This document shows, one piece after another, positions 25,785 to 37,996 of a stretch of 64,000 bases of DNA. The position numbers and the translations under genes were made by a program. Position 1 is the first letter of the stretch. The number at the start of each line of letters is the position of its first letter. The notes beneath the pieces are model-generated. The model was not told where the DNA came from, did no database searches, and saw nothing but the letters and a program-made list of their open reading frames with translations. The stretch is from Neolentinus lepideus HHB14362 ss-1. Taxonomy: Eukaryota > Basidiomycota > Agaricomycetes > Gloeophyllales > Gloeophyllaceae. The stretch covers positions 186,001-250,000 of the forward strand of contig KV425557.1 in the NCBI GenBank assembly GCA_001632425.1, written 5' to 3'.

Positions 25785-28700
25785 TCAAGGTGCCCAGTAG
25801 GTGATGGTGGAGGCGAAGCCGTTAACATTCGCGTCTTGATTCACTATCCCCTGGCCGCCAACGCTGACCTGGTATGTCGTCCCTACAGTGGACAGACTGT
25901 AGATCGAGATGGACGAGCCGGAGTCTGTGTTTACGATCTGGGTCTGGCAGGAGTTGGTATCCAAACAGTCTTGGGAATAATTCTATCAAACCGATCAGTA
26001 TATGAAGTGGTTTGAGGCTTGCACGGCAGATACTTACATCATAGAAGCTGTAGTGACCAGCACCTGTCCTGAAGTATAAGCTTGTGATATTTCCAAATTG
26101 TATGAATTATACACACCGAAAACGAGGATGTCGCTCGAAGATTGCACGTAAAGGCCCCAAGCAGATTGTGAGTTGCTAAATGTAGGATCATTATAATCGC
26201 TGTTCGTGGTGAACGGTGTCGGTGGAGCCGGATCAGGCTGGAAGTAAGGCTAGAAATTGTGTCTGTCAATGTCCGGATTCCGTGAACAGAGGCCAAATCG
26301 CACCGTCTCCGTCTGAATAAAACCTAAGTAATGGTTCTTCGCGCCGATCAGGCCATATTGGTACATCACATGGTGTTCAGCTGCCAGATGGTCAGACTTG
26401 CTGCTTAATAGCATTATGCCGTTCAGACTTACAAGCTGCATGAAAGCTGTCAATTAATGCACAGTGGTAGTATATCACGATACTAACCAGTACCAATCAT
26501 CCAGACGGGCCCAGCGGACTCGGATAAGATACCACGCCCACTAGCTAATGACAGCTGCGTGTAACCATCTCCATCAAGGTCGTGATCCGCAAGCCAGACC
26601 CAAGTGCCCTAATAGAGAGAGATCTGTCTCAGTGAATACTCTCCAGTAAGAAATGGACTACACACTGACCTCGAGGTAGGCACTGGAGCCAGAAGTAAGA
26701 TGAAGACCCAGAAACGCGGCATAACAGCTGCTGGGATCCACGCCAGCAGCGCACGCCGGCTCTTGCAGGTTCGTGCCAGCAGCTGAACCACAGGATCAGC
26801 CAATCAGCCTAAAATTTGATAATGACAAAGTTCATACCTCCACCCAGTCTGGAGATGGCGTATGAGCGATATGGAATAGTGCACGTATCCACGACATACC
26901 TGATGTATGAGTCCCAAATGCCAGCTGAACCCTGTGATGATTCCTGGACATTCCACTCAACAACGACGGCCCCAGGAGCTACACCAGAGCTTCATGAGCT
27001 GACCGGGTGGATTCTTTCGTAAATTCACGTACCAGGTCCTTGCGTCGAGAAAATGATATCACTGATCTCGAGAACGCCAGACGAACCAGATGCTCCGACT
27101 TGCACCATGGGGGTCGGGTTAGACTGAGAGGAGAACGCACTTCCGCCACCCATGATGACAGACCATGCTTCTCCAACCATCTGCGTACCCGCAGGGATGG
27201 TCAAGGTGGACGTGATGTAGTAAGTTCCAGCGTCAAAGAAGATAATCCTGCACCCAGAGTACTGTGTACTATTCAGACTAACTAGCTTCAGTGGAATCGA
27301 CCGAGGCGGCGTACTTGGTTGAAAACAGCTTGGAGAGTGGCAGTATCGTCCGTGGTACCATCACCCTTGGCACCCTGAGACTTTACGCTGATGAACTGGG
27401 AAACAGCATAGTCGGCATACTGTGGATGGCTCTTGCCGAAGATAAACCCGGAACCGTCCAAGAGGCTAGCGGGCTTGTTGGGCGCAGGAATATCACTTTG
27501 CACGAATGTACCGGTTGAGCTTGTTCCGCTGTACGTGTTACCTTGACCCCAAGAACTGATAGTGGTGCTTCCAGAAGAACCTTGAAGGACGACAGCGCCT
27601 CCAACGACACCGACTGCGGTCGGTACATTGTTCAATTGAACATTATTGAGTACGATAGAGCCTGCAAGTTGGCCGTTGCTGGCCGTCGATGATCGGAGAA
27701 AAATAGGCGTGTTGGTAACAACGGCGTCTATGATGGCCAATGCCTCGCTGGTCTATGCGGAGGCGTGCAGTCAGTCCACGGTATCTGACATTGTCTTTAG
27801 TATTCCTACCTGGTTTGATTCGCTCAACCCCCCTGAGGCAACGTCGAATCCAACCTATTCGCAGCCCCGGCTCAACGTATGCAATAAAATACGCGAATGT
27901 TTGTACATACCTGGCAGTTGTTGATCGTGACCCTCTGGAAAGTCCAGCCTATCTCACATGCATAAGAGGGACTTCTCAGGTGAGGCTTCTCTAAGGCTCA
28001 CCCCAGTTCCATGAAGAATAGATTGCTTCGGTATTGTTAGCCTCGTTCTCAGGCTGATCCTTAGGGCGTAACTCACCAGTCGCAGCATTGTTTACGGTGA
28101 TATTGCGGACTGTGAACCTGTGATAGCGATAGTGAACGGTGAACGGAGCCCCTGATGGGTAATAATACGACTTACTGCTGGTTCCCAACCCAGACACCGT
28201 ATTTACCTACAAACGTCAACCAGTTGGTGCATACCTTATTTGAAATTGAAGGTCCGACGAACCTCCGTTGAAAATTATATCTACGATTGCAGTGAGATGC
28301 TATAATTGCGACGAAGAACTGCAAGTCACTCACCTCCCATGAAGCCGCCACTGGATTCGAAGCGCCGTGACTCAGCATCAAACAGTGACCGGAGATGTGG
28401 TATCGTACCTTCCATTCTCCATAAATATACCTGCGTGCTTCTGGTCAATCACATCAAAAGCCTCTCACGATAGAGGAGCACGAACCTTGATGATTATTCC
28501 CCGAGGCAGTTGACATGTTTACGACGACGTTAACGAGGGAAGTTGCCTGCGAGACCTGCCAGTGGAGGCCGGTTGCGGAGGCAGAGGCGGGCATTTGCGT
28601 GAGATCAATAACGAAGTTACGGACCGAGCGGAAGCTTGTTACTCCTACTTAGTGTTCGCAAGATTTCGACATGTATATCAGTCTTACAAATTGTTCTGGT

Positions 28701-29409
28701 TGGTATACCACTGCGCGCCATATCCGTTCGGGATGTACGGGTCGGCATCTTTCATGTTGTTAGTGATACTCATGTCAACGAATGACTGTTCCAGTACTCA
28801 CCAATGACAGCTTCACCAGAGAAGCCTGAACTGGCAAGCAAAGTGGGAGGGATGCGGGCATCACCAATCAATTGGGTATAGTAATAGACTTGAATAGGTG
28901 AGGAGACCAAATATTTCCTGTGGACACGAGATATCAGTTACGAGCATGAGAGTCTATCCAGAAGACTCACCCTTGCGGGAAGAAAACGACCGCGGGGGTC
29001 ACACTATACGATCCGATTAACGTGCCTCTATGTAATTTGATGGCAGGTTAACTCACGTTGTCGAATTACATCCCTGTCCACACCGAGAACCAGAGGAAAT
29101 CGCGTCACTAGGCGAGGTCAGTCATATTGTCTCCCGGCCGATGTCGGCACCTCACTTGATAGCAGCTGTATCGTCTGTAACACCATCACCCTTAGCCCCA
29201 AAGTCCATCACATTGCGGTAAACCTGGTAGGTGCTAGGGTCTGAATTGAACGCAGCCGTGCCCTGATGCTGAATGCTCTGCAACCAGTATGGATCACCAG
29301 GAGCAGCAGTACCGGGTCCCAGGGCGGAAGAGCATGCCGAACCGAGAGCGTATACTGCACTAGGAAAGCTCAAGGCCGACGCTAACAGCGTATAAAGGTA
29401 AAACTTCAT
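25785..29409 (-). CDS. Secreted GH55 exo-1,3-beta-glucanase
   Basis: The ATG at 29409 opens a signal peptide (MKFYLYTLLASALSFPSAVYA, likely cut after the last Ala). Two pectate-lyase-like beta-helix halves follow, each opening with the repeated motif seen as FGAKGDGVTDDTAAI near the start and SQGAKGDGTTDDTATLQ in the middle. This duplicated architecture is typical of fungal GH55 beta-1,3-glucanases. Other blocks that fit are MSTASGNNHQ-GIFMENG, IYSSWNWG, IPAGTQMVGEAWSVIMG and QYGLIGAKNHYLGFIQTET. The last exon ends DANVNGFASTITYWAP with the stop at 25785-25787. There are more than a dozen exons, many under 120 nt; I traced them by splice signals but give no full table. The enzyme would act outside the cell on its own or other fungal wall glucan. 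Confidence 0.9.
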
Positions 29410-31460
29410 CCTAGTCCTCGAAGAAATGGGACCGGATACGAAACGAAGGGAGGGGAAGGAGAAGGGCTGATGAGGAGGAGCCGGTTACCATGCCTTTTAA
29501 ATATTTCGCTCAGGAACCGCAGAGGTATGCAGTTGCACTGAGGCCGGACAGAGGATACTGCACAAAACGGGATATCATCGCGGATTCACTGTTTGCGCAC
29601 AACAGTCGGTATCGAGGAACCGCATGCACTCTTTGCGTCGTAGACGCGTGACTTCATTGACGCGACCCTGGGCACCCCGAGGTATCTAGAGATGCCGAGG
29701 CCCGCAATCAGGCCCAATATTTCTCGATGTATTGCCTCGGATCAACTAAGAAGTAGGTTAGGCAATCCTCGAAGTAGAAATGGCGAACTCCTCGGCAATC
29801 CTCCAACAAGGCTCACACCTCATGTACGGGTTCCGGGGTCTTTGCAAATGAAAGCCTCACTTGCGATTCACGATGTTCTATTACAGGCTTAGGCTCTTCG
29901 CGATGTCGCCTCCACCAGCTTGTAACATACTGACTTCGGTGTTCTTCGGACGGCTCCCATCCAGGAAAGCAGTAAGGTGGGCATCCGAGGGATCGACCAA
30001 GATGGTGGATCACAGCCCGAGCCACATGATCTGGCGTCGTCAAGGCATCCCGCAGTGTGTACATACGGCACAATCTGTGCATCCTCCATCAGCCATCATT
30101 GTCGCGGCTAACGCACTGAGTAAACATCTAGTCGCTTACTGAGAATATTATTTCTTGTGGCCGCAGATGACGCCGCGACGCCCAGTGTCAATACAGAGCG
30201 CAGGGTCCCCAGTTTACCTCATGATCCTCCTGTGAAATGAACGGTGGGGATCAGGAGGGGCTGCCACCTGTTCGTTTCGTGTTTCTCCGATATCGCACCT
30301 CATCCCCTATACTTTCCAATCCTGTAGCGGAAGATGGCGCGTAAGTGCGAAACAAATGATCATGCTGCTTAACCCAAGATACGGCACGTAACCTATGCTT
30401 CGCATCTTTGGAAGGAGTCATGTCGTCGTTACTCCTTAATCATAAGCACGCAGGGTTGATGTAGTCTGGACATCAAAGACATGGCTCGCACTATAATTAG
30501 CGCAGTTGCCTCGGGGGTTCCTCTGCGGGTGATCTTACCGGACAAGTTATTGACGTGCACAACAGCGTCTCTGATATTCTGTCATCATTGCGTTGGAAAG
30601 TCTCTGTGACAGCTGACCTTGAGGTTTGTAGACTGCGTGCGATCTCCTAGACTGTAGTTCCTGACGAATTAGAGAAACGCCATGGGATCCTGTGGTTGCA
30701 GCATGGCAAAGCGTCAGCTGAGTCCCGCATACTTAGGAAAAGAAGGGCCGTCAAGATAGAAGAGTGGAGTACTCAGAAAGTTTGTACTTAGAGTTACGTT
30801 TCCCAATGCATTGCGACACAGTGCAGTGTCAGGGAACATTAGCTGAACTAGTTACGCCTCATCTTGCGACAAGAGATTCCCAGGGCGTACCAAATTATCC
30901 GCCGGGAGCATATGCCAGGCATCCAAAGAAAGAGCTGTAAGAGCTACGGTGAAAGACATGGTCCGAAAGCAACATGCAAGATACTCCTGAGAGTTGTCGG
31001 GATCAGTAGACTCTGCTTCGTCGGCTGTCCTTCCCGGGCCTCGGGAGGTGGTGTGATCGAGCATTCACGTCTTGCAATGTATAAAACGTGAAGAGACAGC
31101 TTATTCATTTCTGTGCCCATTGGAATTGCTGGAGGTACTTCCTTGGGGGTGGTGCAGCCCAGGAGTAGCTTGGCTGCCTTTGGCAGCAGAGGCGACGCGT
31201 GATATAAATGATCGGCGCCGATAGCAGTCAGAGCAGAGGAATTACTTCGTCAGAACTGGCAGTATCAAGCAATGTGGCAGGTATCAGAAACTTAAATGAA
31301 CATCACAAGTCGAAAAGATAGGAGACAAAAAGTCAACGCCGCGACCGTTCGGTTCCGCGGTGGCATGTGGCGAATCGCGATGGGTTCGGTTATCAGGAGA
31401 CTACGAACGGTGTGCCCGCGCTTGCCACTACGCAACATTGTAACTGGCATATAGGCAAAG
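29410..31460. other. Divergent intergenic region, GH55 / M24 peptidase
   Basis: Two kb without a supportable gene. A minus frame at 29813-30082 has natural-looking composition (several Trp, His and Arg) but no recognised domain and no clear exon partner. A hydrophobicity-poor frame at 31292-31648 (-) overlaps the first exons of the M24 gene and is a shadow. Confidence 0.45.
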
Positions 31461-33231
31461 ATGGATCCTCGTCTGAAAGGCTCTAAAGTTGAAGATCGGG
31501 TTACTCGTTTTGCAAGTCCAACACCGCGTTTGTCCTCCGTGCCAGTAAGCATGCAGGTCATAGTGTCTATTTCTAATTGTACTTCATCTCCGTTAGGGTG
31601 CAATAGGACTCGTTGTCCTGCTGTGGATAATACACGTAACATGGTCATTTTGGATAGTGAACCCGCTTCCCATCGAGCCTAATCCATACGACTTCCGCTA
31701 CCTGGCCGACCACTGTGCTGATATTCCCCCAATCAGCTCCGCGGAGTTCACCGGTCGCCAGCTATCCCTGGTTCGCATGCTTCATTCCTTGAATGCCTCT
31801 GCATATGTCGCCGAGCCCGGTGCTAGCGCAGAGTTTTATGCCAATATCTCCAATGCACAATGGCACTTGTCAGAACGGCCTTTACTTCTCGTTATCTCTC
31901 CCTCGGTAGAGTCCACTGGCGGTGCTGATGGCGACTATGGTGTACAAGCAAAACTCTCCATTCTGACGCCCACATTCGAAGCGACACGCGCTAAGCTGTT
32001 GCACGTGCCAAGTACTTATGCTATTGAATATGCTGAATGGCCCGAGGACGCGGACCCTTATGAAGTGGCTATCGCAAATATACTACCGTCGCTGAAGAGC
32101 GGTAATGGCACAATATATGTGGACGGCAGCACTCGTAACTTCATCGTTGATGGTCTGAAGGCCGCGGCCCCCCAATCGACTGTCCTCTCGGCACCGGTAG
32201 AGGTACGGCAGCTGAGGGAGCGGAAATCCAAGGCCGAGCTTGATATTCTGAAGTGTGTGAATGAGGTCAGTTAATGTCTGTTGCATTCGACAGTATTCGA
32301 CTTCAACTGGTCTTCGCGCTTTTCACCAAAGGTTACCATTTTAGCTGTCAGGGCAGTACGGGAGAAATTGTACATAGGCATGCGCGAATCCGAAGCTCAA
32401 AGCCTTATCCGGACAGCACTTTCCTCAGCTGGCTTGACTTCGCTAGACTCCATAGTGTTGTTTGGGGGTTCGTACCGCTTCACTGCTCTATTCGTGCTGC
32501 GAGCAATCTCACGAGTCTAACTCCAGAGAATGCTGCGCTCCCTCACGGGTCGGGGTCAGATCGGGTATTGAAGAAGTCTGACTTTGTTCTTATTGATTGC
32601 GGAGGCTCGCTACATGGCTATTCCAGTGATGTGACTAGAGTAGGCCTGCCACAGTGAGAGACGTTGTTCACATGCATGTTCATAACCCTTTATTTTGCAG
32701 ACATTCGCGCTGGATGATTCGAAGATCTTGGAGGATCAATTATCTATCTGGAAGCTTGTTCAGTCAGCGCAATCAGCAGCATTGTCATCAGTTCATGATG
32801 GTGCAATAACGAGGACTATCGATGAAGCGGCTCGCACGGTGATTTCGGACGCAGGGTACGGTAGGTACTTCACACACCGCCTCGGGCATGGTTAGTTCCT
32901 CCAAGTCATTTGTAGCATTACGCGCGTCTAAATCTCCATAACCTTTGTTAGGAATAGGTTTGGAAGTGCATGAATCTCCTTACCTCCGCGGGGGAAGCGA
33001 CGATGTGATAGGGACGGGCCATACCTTCTCGGATGAACCGGGAATCTATATCGAAGGAAAGGTATGCTAACTCAGAGAGTAGGTTCTCAAGGCAGAGGTA
33101 TTCCTCATCTTGTTATGTCTGAACAGGTGGGCGTCCGTCTCGAAGACTGTTTCTATGTGACGGAAAATGGAGACGCACTGTTCCTAACAGAAGGTGCTGG
33201 GGGGCAAGCCCGGTCGCCCTGGGACATATAG
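31461..33231 (+). CDS. Membrane-anchored M24 metallopeptidase (Xaa-Pro aminopeptidase-like)
   Basis: Exons 31461-31544, 31597-32265, 32332-32467, 32527-32639, 32701-32890, 32952-33061 and 33127-33231 give 468 residues. The short first exon encodes a basic cytosolic head. The start of exon 2 encodes one hydrophobic helix (IGLVVLLWIIHVTWSFWIV), so this looks like a type II membrane protein with the enzyme on the lumenal or outer face. A creatinase-like N-domain follows, then the pita-bread catalytic domain. Likely metal ligands are the aspartates of LIDCGG and SSDVTR, His in RLGHGIGLEVHE, and glutamates in SDEPGIY and GVRLED. The family cleaves an N-terminal residue before proline, or X-Pro dipeptides. 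The anchored start is visible only after splicing. Confidence 0.9.
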
Positions 33232-34753
33232 GAGTATCAATTTCTCCAGTACGGCGGCGGAGGAAGGACTTTCTCTTCTGCAGAGCCATATTCGCCGATG
33301 TACATCTGGACACCGGTACCTACCCATATGTATGCACCTTGATTCTCATGCCAGAATCGAATCGAGGCGAGCGAGGTATGGCTGTGTCACCTGCTGTACT
33401 GATCACATGCATCTGGAATTCATACCTGTTCTCAGCGGCGTAGAGCTTGGAATCAGGCGCACTCCATCACTAGCCACAATGTGATACGTTCGCCCCTTTC
33501 AGTGAACCAGACACAGAGCCTAATCCACGGACCGATATGCCGAAGTGCAGCACGACTGAAGAACTGGAAATGTTAATCGTCAGGTGTCCCTTCCAAATTT
33601 GCTTCCGTTACTACAAGGATGCGAAAGCGCTCTGAGTGTCCTCTCCCAGAGAACTGGAACCGTTTGCTTCGAGCGGACTCACAGGACGAGTCGGAAACAG
33701 CGGCCTTTCCACTACTCCATGTGCCCGTAGAGCCTAGCGCCGGTTCCTTCGTAGACAATAGGTCAGTGCATCAGTATCTGCGGACAGGAGTCGACCTTGC
33801 GGATGTCTACAGAAGGGCACCATGGGACCTAGCTTCCGCCAGCGTCCGGGTCCCTACCTCTACTCGACTCCTTGTTTGAACGTGCGCAGAAGGCTCTGAC
33901 TCGGAACAGGATCGAATGTCGACGTGCCGAGTGAGGAGTGTTAACTCAACAAGCTCGTCCTCACCCCCTTGACTCTTGACCATGAAGGGACATGCCACGT
34001 TCATTGTGCCCGAGAGTACTAGTCGTGTTCGCCTTGAATGTTTCAAGGCGAACACGACTAGTACTACTCTCGGGCGCCATTCATTACTATCCAATTTATC
34101 CCCTTGAGACATTGATTCAACTATCTACCTGCAATTGGATGTATGCCTCAAGCTGAATCGAGTGTTGCAACCATCTCTAGTATCATACCTATGGACTTCC
34201 GACATCGAGGAGCGCCCAAGCAACGGCATGCAACAAATTCAGGTACAGAGGTGATCTGAGTGTCCATATTATTGATATTCTGACTGTACAGCTTGCCGAC
34301 GTCGAGGTCGCATCAGGGTCGTGATATGAGGTTGTGAGGAACACCGCGGCAGATGTTGAGCACATGACACAATATTATTCACAGGAACATCTACACATGC
34401 ATCCCGAAGGCAGGCTGCGATGCCTCCCGGGGGTAAGGCAGATATACAATGTTAATTTCCGATATTAAACAACATACTACAGAGTTATGTCCTCCGTGCG
34501 AGGGTATACTACTCGTCAACCAGACGCCCAAGTACGTACAGGATCCATATAAGACGACAAAGCGGGAATAGGTCACTTAAGTAAGGGAATAATAGCTGAG
34601 AGACCATAAGTTACACGGGAATAGAGGGGATAGGGGAGTACAGAAGTGGTCAACAAACCTGGACGAATTTAGTGAAGCAATAGATGGGGTAATATAGTAA
34701 TGAGCTGTGTAGGACGAATAGATGGACCTGGCATCCGGTGTTCGTCAGGCAAT
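33232..34753. other. Intergenic region with a long hairpin
   Basis: No supported gene. A plus frame at 33619-33879 has natural composition but no motif. A strong inverted repeat at 34006-34077 is described separately. Confidence 0.5.
34006..34077. repeat. Long hairpin, about 33-36-nt arms, 3-nt loop
   Basis: The arm 34006-34038 pairs with 34042-34077. The match is nearly perfect, with one 3-nt bulge (AGT) and a G/T-type difference near the base; the loop is TGT. Like the hairpin at 9370-9445 it lies in gene-free DNA, but the two share no obvious sequence. Confidence 0.85.
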
Positions 34754-35571
34754 TTATAGGTCCAGCTCCGTCGGAGTAGGAGAAGGAAGAGGGACGCGTG
34801 AAGGAGACATCGGATGATCAGCCTCAATAAGGCCAACCTCGTATGAAGGATGGCGATAGAACGGATTGCGAGTTTGGTAGCGCGAAACGGGCGACGCTGA
34901 CGCAATCGTGAGATTTTTGCTCTATCTCAATATACTGATGATACTCACAGAGGATACTCGGGTGGAAAACACCGGGCTGCAATGCCTCGTGCGATCCGTC
35001 AGCATTCTCCTTGTCCCTTAAAAGCTTATGCGGAGTTTTGCGGCCGTTGACAAGGCGGTCGAGCTCTCCCATCATGACAGGGCTGGGGGAGTTGCTGAGG
35101 TCGTGCAGGGCACGCATTTGCGGGGACCGCTCGGTGAAAGAGGGCAGCGACATGGTTGGCCCGTGACGAGCCCGAAAGAGTGGCGATGACGGCGAAAAGA
35201 GCGACGATGGCCTCAAGATAGACAAGAACTCTTCCAATGCCTCGGATGGAAGACTCGATCTGGCATGAGGAAGTGAGTCAAGCTGTGTATTCTTTTCGTC
35301 AATTTAAGCGCCGGAAGACGACTAACCGCGAAGGTGCGCGAGGCGAAACAGAGTCTCTCCCCAAGGACACGGCAGAATCAAGGAAAACATCAAGCTTGGA
35401 CTCGTCGATGATGGACCTCTCGCGGGGATCAGCTGGAGGCACGTCGTCGTTGTGATCTGGAAGGGCTGGGACGAGACGGTTGGGGCGAACGAGAGGAAAG
35501 TGAGAACCAGCAGGCAGCCGTACCGGGCGAGGTGCCACCAGCAGAGTAGTATCTTGACCGCCAAAGTTCAT
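34754..35571 (-). CDS. Uncharacterised Ser/Pro-rich protein
   Basis: Exons 35571-35327, 35259-34949 and 34896-34754 sum to 232 residues with consistent phases and good splice sites (67- and 52-nt introns). The protein has an acidic helix-prone stretch (DESKLDVFLDSAVSLGRD), an LPSEALEEFLSIL segment, a basic segment (VNGRKTPHKLLRDKEN) and a Pro-rich tail (SPSRVPLPSPTPTELDL). No known domain is recognised. Composition suggests a largely disordered regulatory or scaffold protein. In another frame 35322-35564 reads as a signal-peptide-like sequence (LLVLTFLSF), so the first exon could differ; the C-terminal two exons are the firmer part. Confidence 0.6.
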
Positions 35572-36090
35572 TACTGCGAAGGTGAAATAAAGCTAGCAAA
35601 TGTGATTAACTTGGTATACCAACGGATGTTAGCCGGGAAAGATGGGAGACTGACAGGCGTAGCCGCATGGCCTGCCGGAACTTACCGCGATATTGATGTT
35701 TATTTGTCCTTGTAGAACCCGAACACGTGCTTTTGATGCTGCCACTAGCCGGTAATTAAGGAAGCGGCTTGCCATTGGCTCGTTATTAGCCGGACCTGTT
35801 ATGACGACATAGCTTCAATCTTGTGCTGAGCCTGTGTGGCAGCGCTTGTAACGGTATTCACAGAGTCAAATATCTGCGGACAGCATGAGACCTTGTATCC
35901 GGACAGAGGACTCTCCTCGCATCCGTGTCTTCTGTCAAAAACTGGTTTCTAGATCGTTCCGATCAAATCTCGATTCGACTGGCTCCCGACTCCCGACTCC
36001 CGACTCCCGATGCTTCCGATATTATAAGGAGCCAAGTACTGCCCGGCGTGCATTCCGTCTGCTGGGCCCTCGCTTGTCCTGCATCCTGCC
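35572..36090. promoter_or_regulatory. Divergent promoter region of the unknown gene and the MFS transporter
   Basis: 519 bp between two start codons on opposite strands. It contains the heptamer array at 35983-36010. No TATA box is evident near either start. Confidence 0.5.
35983..36010. repeat. Four tandem copies of CTCCCGA
   Basis: Four perfect 7-nt units lie 80-108 bp upstream of the MFS start codon. They may be a simple microsatellite or a cluster of binding sites for a zinc-finger regulator; the core CTCCC resembles nothing I can name with certainty here. Confidence 0.85.
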
Positions 36091-37996
36091 ATGACGACCG
36101 AACAACACGGCTCTACCAGCGAATCTTCCATGATTTACGACGAGACATCTCCGCTACTTCACAACGAGCGCACACTACAGTCAAGCCCCTCTTGCCGGAA
36201 GCATCATAAACCCCTCAAAAAGTCTCAGCTAGCCACCTTATGTGCAATCAGACTGGTTGACCCTATCTCTTTCACCCAAATATTCCCTTACATCAACGAG
36301 ATGTTGCAAACTATGCACATTACAGATGATCCGTCGACGATCGGATTCTACAGCGGTTTGGTGGAGAGTGTCTTTGCGATCGCCCAGTTAGTCTCGATTT
36401 ACCAATGGGCGCGCTTGTCAGGCGAGTCACTCCGGATTCTTCTGACGCCCGTGTGCTGATTGAAGCTTCGTCCTAGATATAATCGGAAGACGTCCGGTGA
36501 TAATCCTCGGTACAGTGGGCATTGCTTTTACCACTCTCATGTTCGGTCTCTCGAGAAGCCTTGCTGGAGTTTTGGCAGCCCGTGCGCTTGGTACGTATGC
36601 GCTCGTGCCAGTGTGTGACTTTCTTTTCTGACCTGCTGTACAGCTGGAATTTTTTGCGGCAACATCGCGGTTATTCAATCTGTTTTGGCTGAAATAACCG
36701 ATTCATCCAATCAAGTGATTGCGTACCCAATATATGGGCTTATGTGGCCTCTCGGCGTTATCATTGGGTACGTCTGCCCCATTCCGTTTGCGATTATCAT
36801 TGACAGGTCTAATCTCTGTAGACCGTTACTTGGTGGTGCCCTATCCAAACCGTCAGAGTGGTCTTCTAAACTCTTCAGTACTAGATTCTTCGAATTGTAT
36901 CCCTACTTCCTACCATGCGCCACCGCTTCTTGCGTGTGCCTCTTTGGAGCATGCCTTGCACTGGTCTATCTGGAAGAGGCGAGTCCTAGCCGGTGTCAAA
37001 GCAGCAAAAACACTGATGTCTTTCTCAGACATTACCTAGGCCTACCAAAGTGTCACGACGGGATTGTTCATTCGCTTCTGATGTCACGCTCCATGAGGAC
37101 GACAAAGACATGAATTCTCTAACGGCCAAAGCAATCCTCTCGGTGCCTATAATCCGTGCAATATGCACGTCTGGGTTCGCCCTGAGCTTCGTTGAAACTG
37201 CATTCGGAGTGGTGTTCGTCCTCGTTTGCTACTCACCAATTCGCTCTGGAGGGCTTGAATTCTCAGTAAGTTGATACCGTGTTCTTGCAGGTAGTCTAAA
37301 CTTTTATATCTTCGGTATCAGCCTTCAGAGATAGGATATTCCCTTGCGACATGTGGCACCTTGGCTGCTTTCGTTCAGCTATTCCTCCTCCCGATAGTTC
37401 TGAAAAGATTCGACACCGCTAAAGTGTACACCTTTTGCATGAGTCTATGGACGTACGTTTTCATGTTGTTACCCGTGCTTAACGTCATTGCGAGAATTGG
37501 GGCCCAGCCGGCAGGTGGGGTGATAGATGCCAGGGTGAAGGCGCTGGTCTGGGCCGGCCTAGGGATCGTGCTGGCGCTCTCGCGCCTGGGCTGCCTTGCT
37601 TTCTCGTGAGTCATTGAACCCCTCGCGGTCTATCGGCGGGGTTTGACCCTGACTTCTTCTAGGCTCAATATGATATTGGTGAAAGAGTTTGCACCGAGCC
37701 CTGCCGCCCTCGGTGTCACTAATGGGATAGCAACTCTAGCCCAATGCTTCGCGCGTGCTATTAGTCCCGCCGTGGTTAGGTATGTCCAACCCGGCACCTG
37801 AAGAGGATGAAGGTACTTATCTGCCGCCTTTAGCTCTCTATTTGCGTTGTCTGTGGAGAAACACCTGCTGCACGGTTGTCTCTGGGTCGCAGTGATGGTA
37901 GCCATCTCCATCTATGGCTGTATATTGTCGCGGAAGATAGCGGTGGAGCGGAAGATCATGGACAACAGCAACAGCACCACCAAGTTGGCACCGTAG
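36091..37996 (+). CDS. MFS transporter, DHA1-type drug/H+ antiporter family
   Basis: A long hydrophilic N-terminus (about 50 residues) precedes membrane helices. The family begins with LVDPISFTQIFPYINEML. Motif A is clear only after splicing: ARLSD-IIGRRPV. Further helices include LAEITDSSNQVIAYPIYGLM, GPLLGGALSKP, CATASCVCLFGACLALVYLE and the C-terminal half from PIIRAICTSGFALSFVE to VAVMVAISIYGCIL. It ends STTKLAP at the stop 37994-37996. It likely exports small compounds using the proton gradient; the substrate is unknown. Two introns appear to start with GC: 36422-36476 (CAG|GCGAGT) and 36979-37028 (GAG|GCGAGT). No GT donor nearby gives the right frame. Confidence 0.9.
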
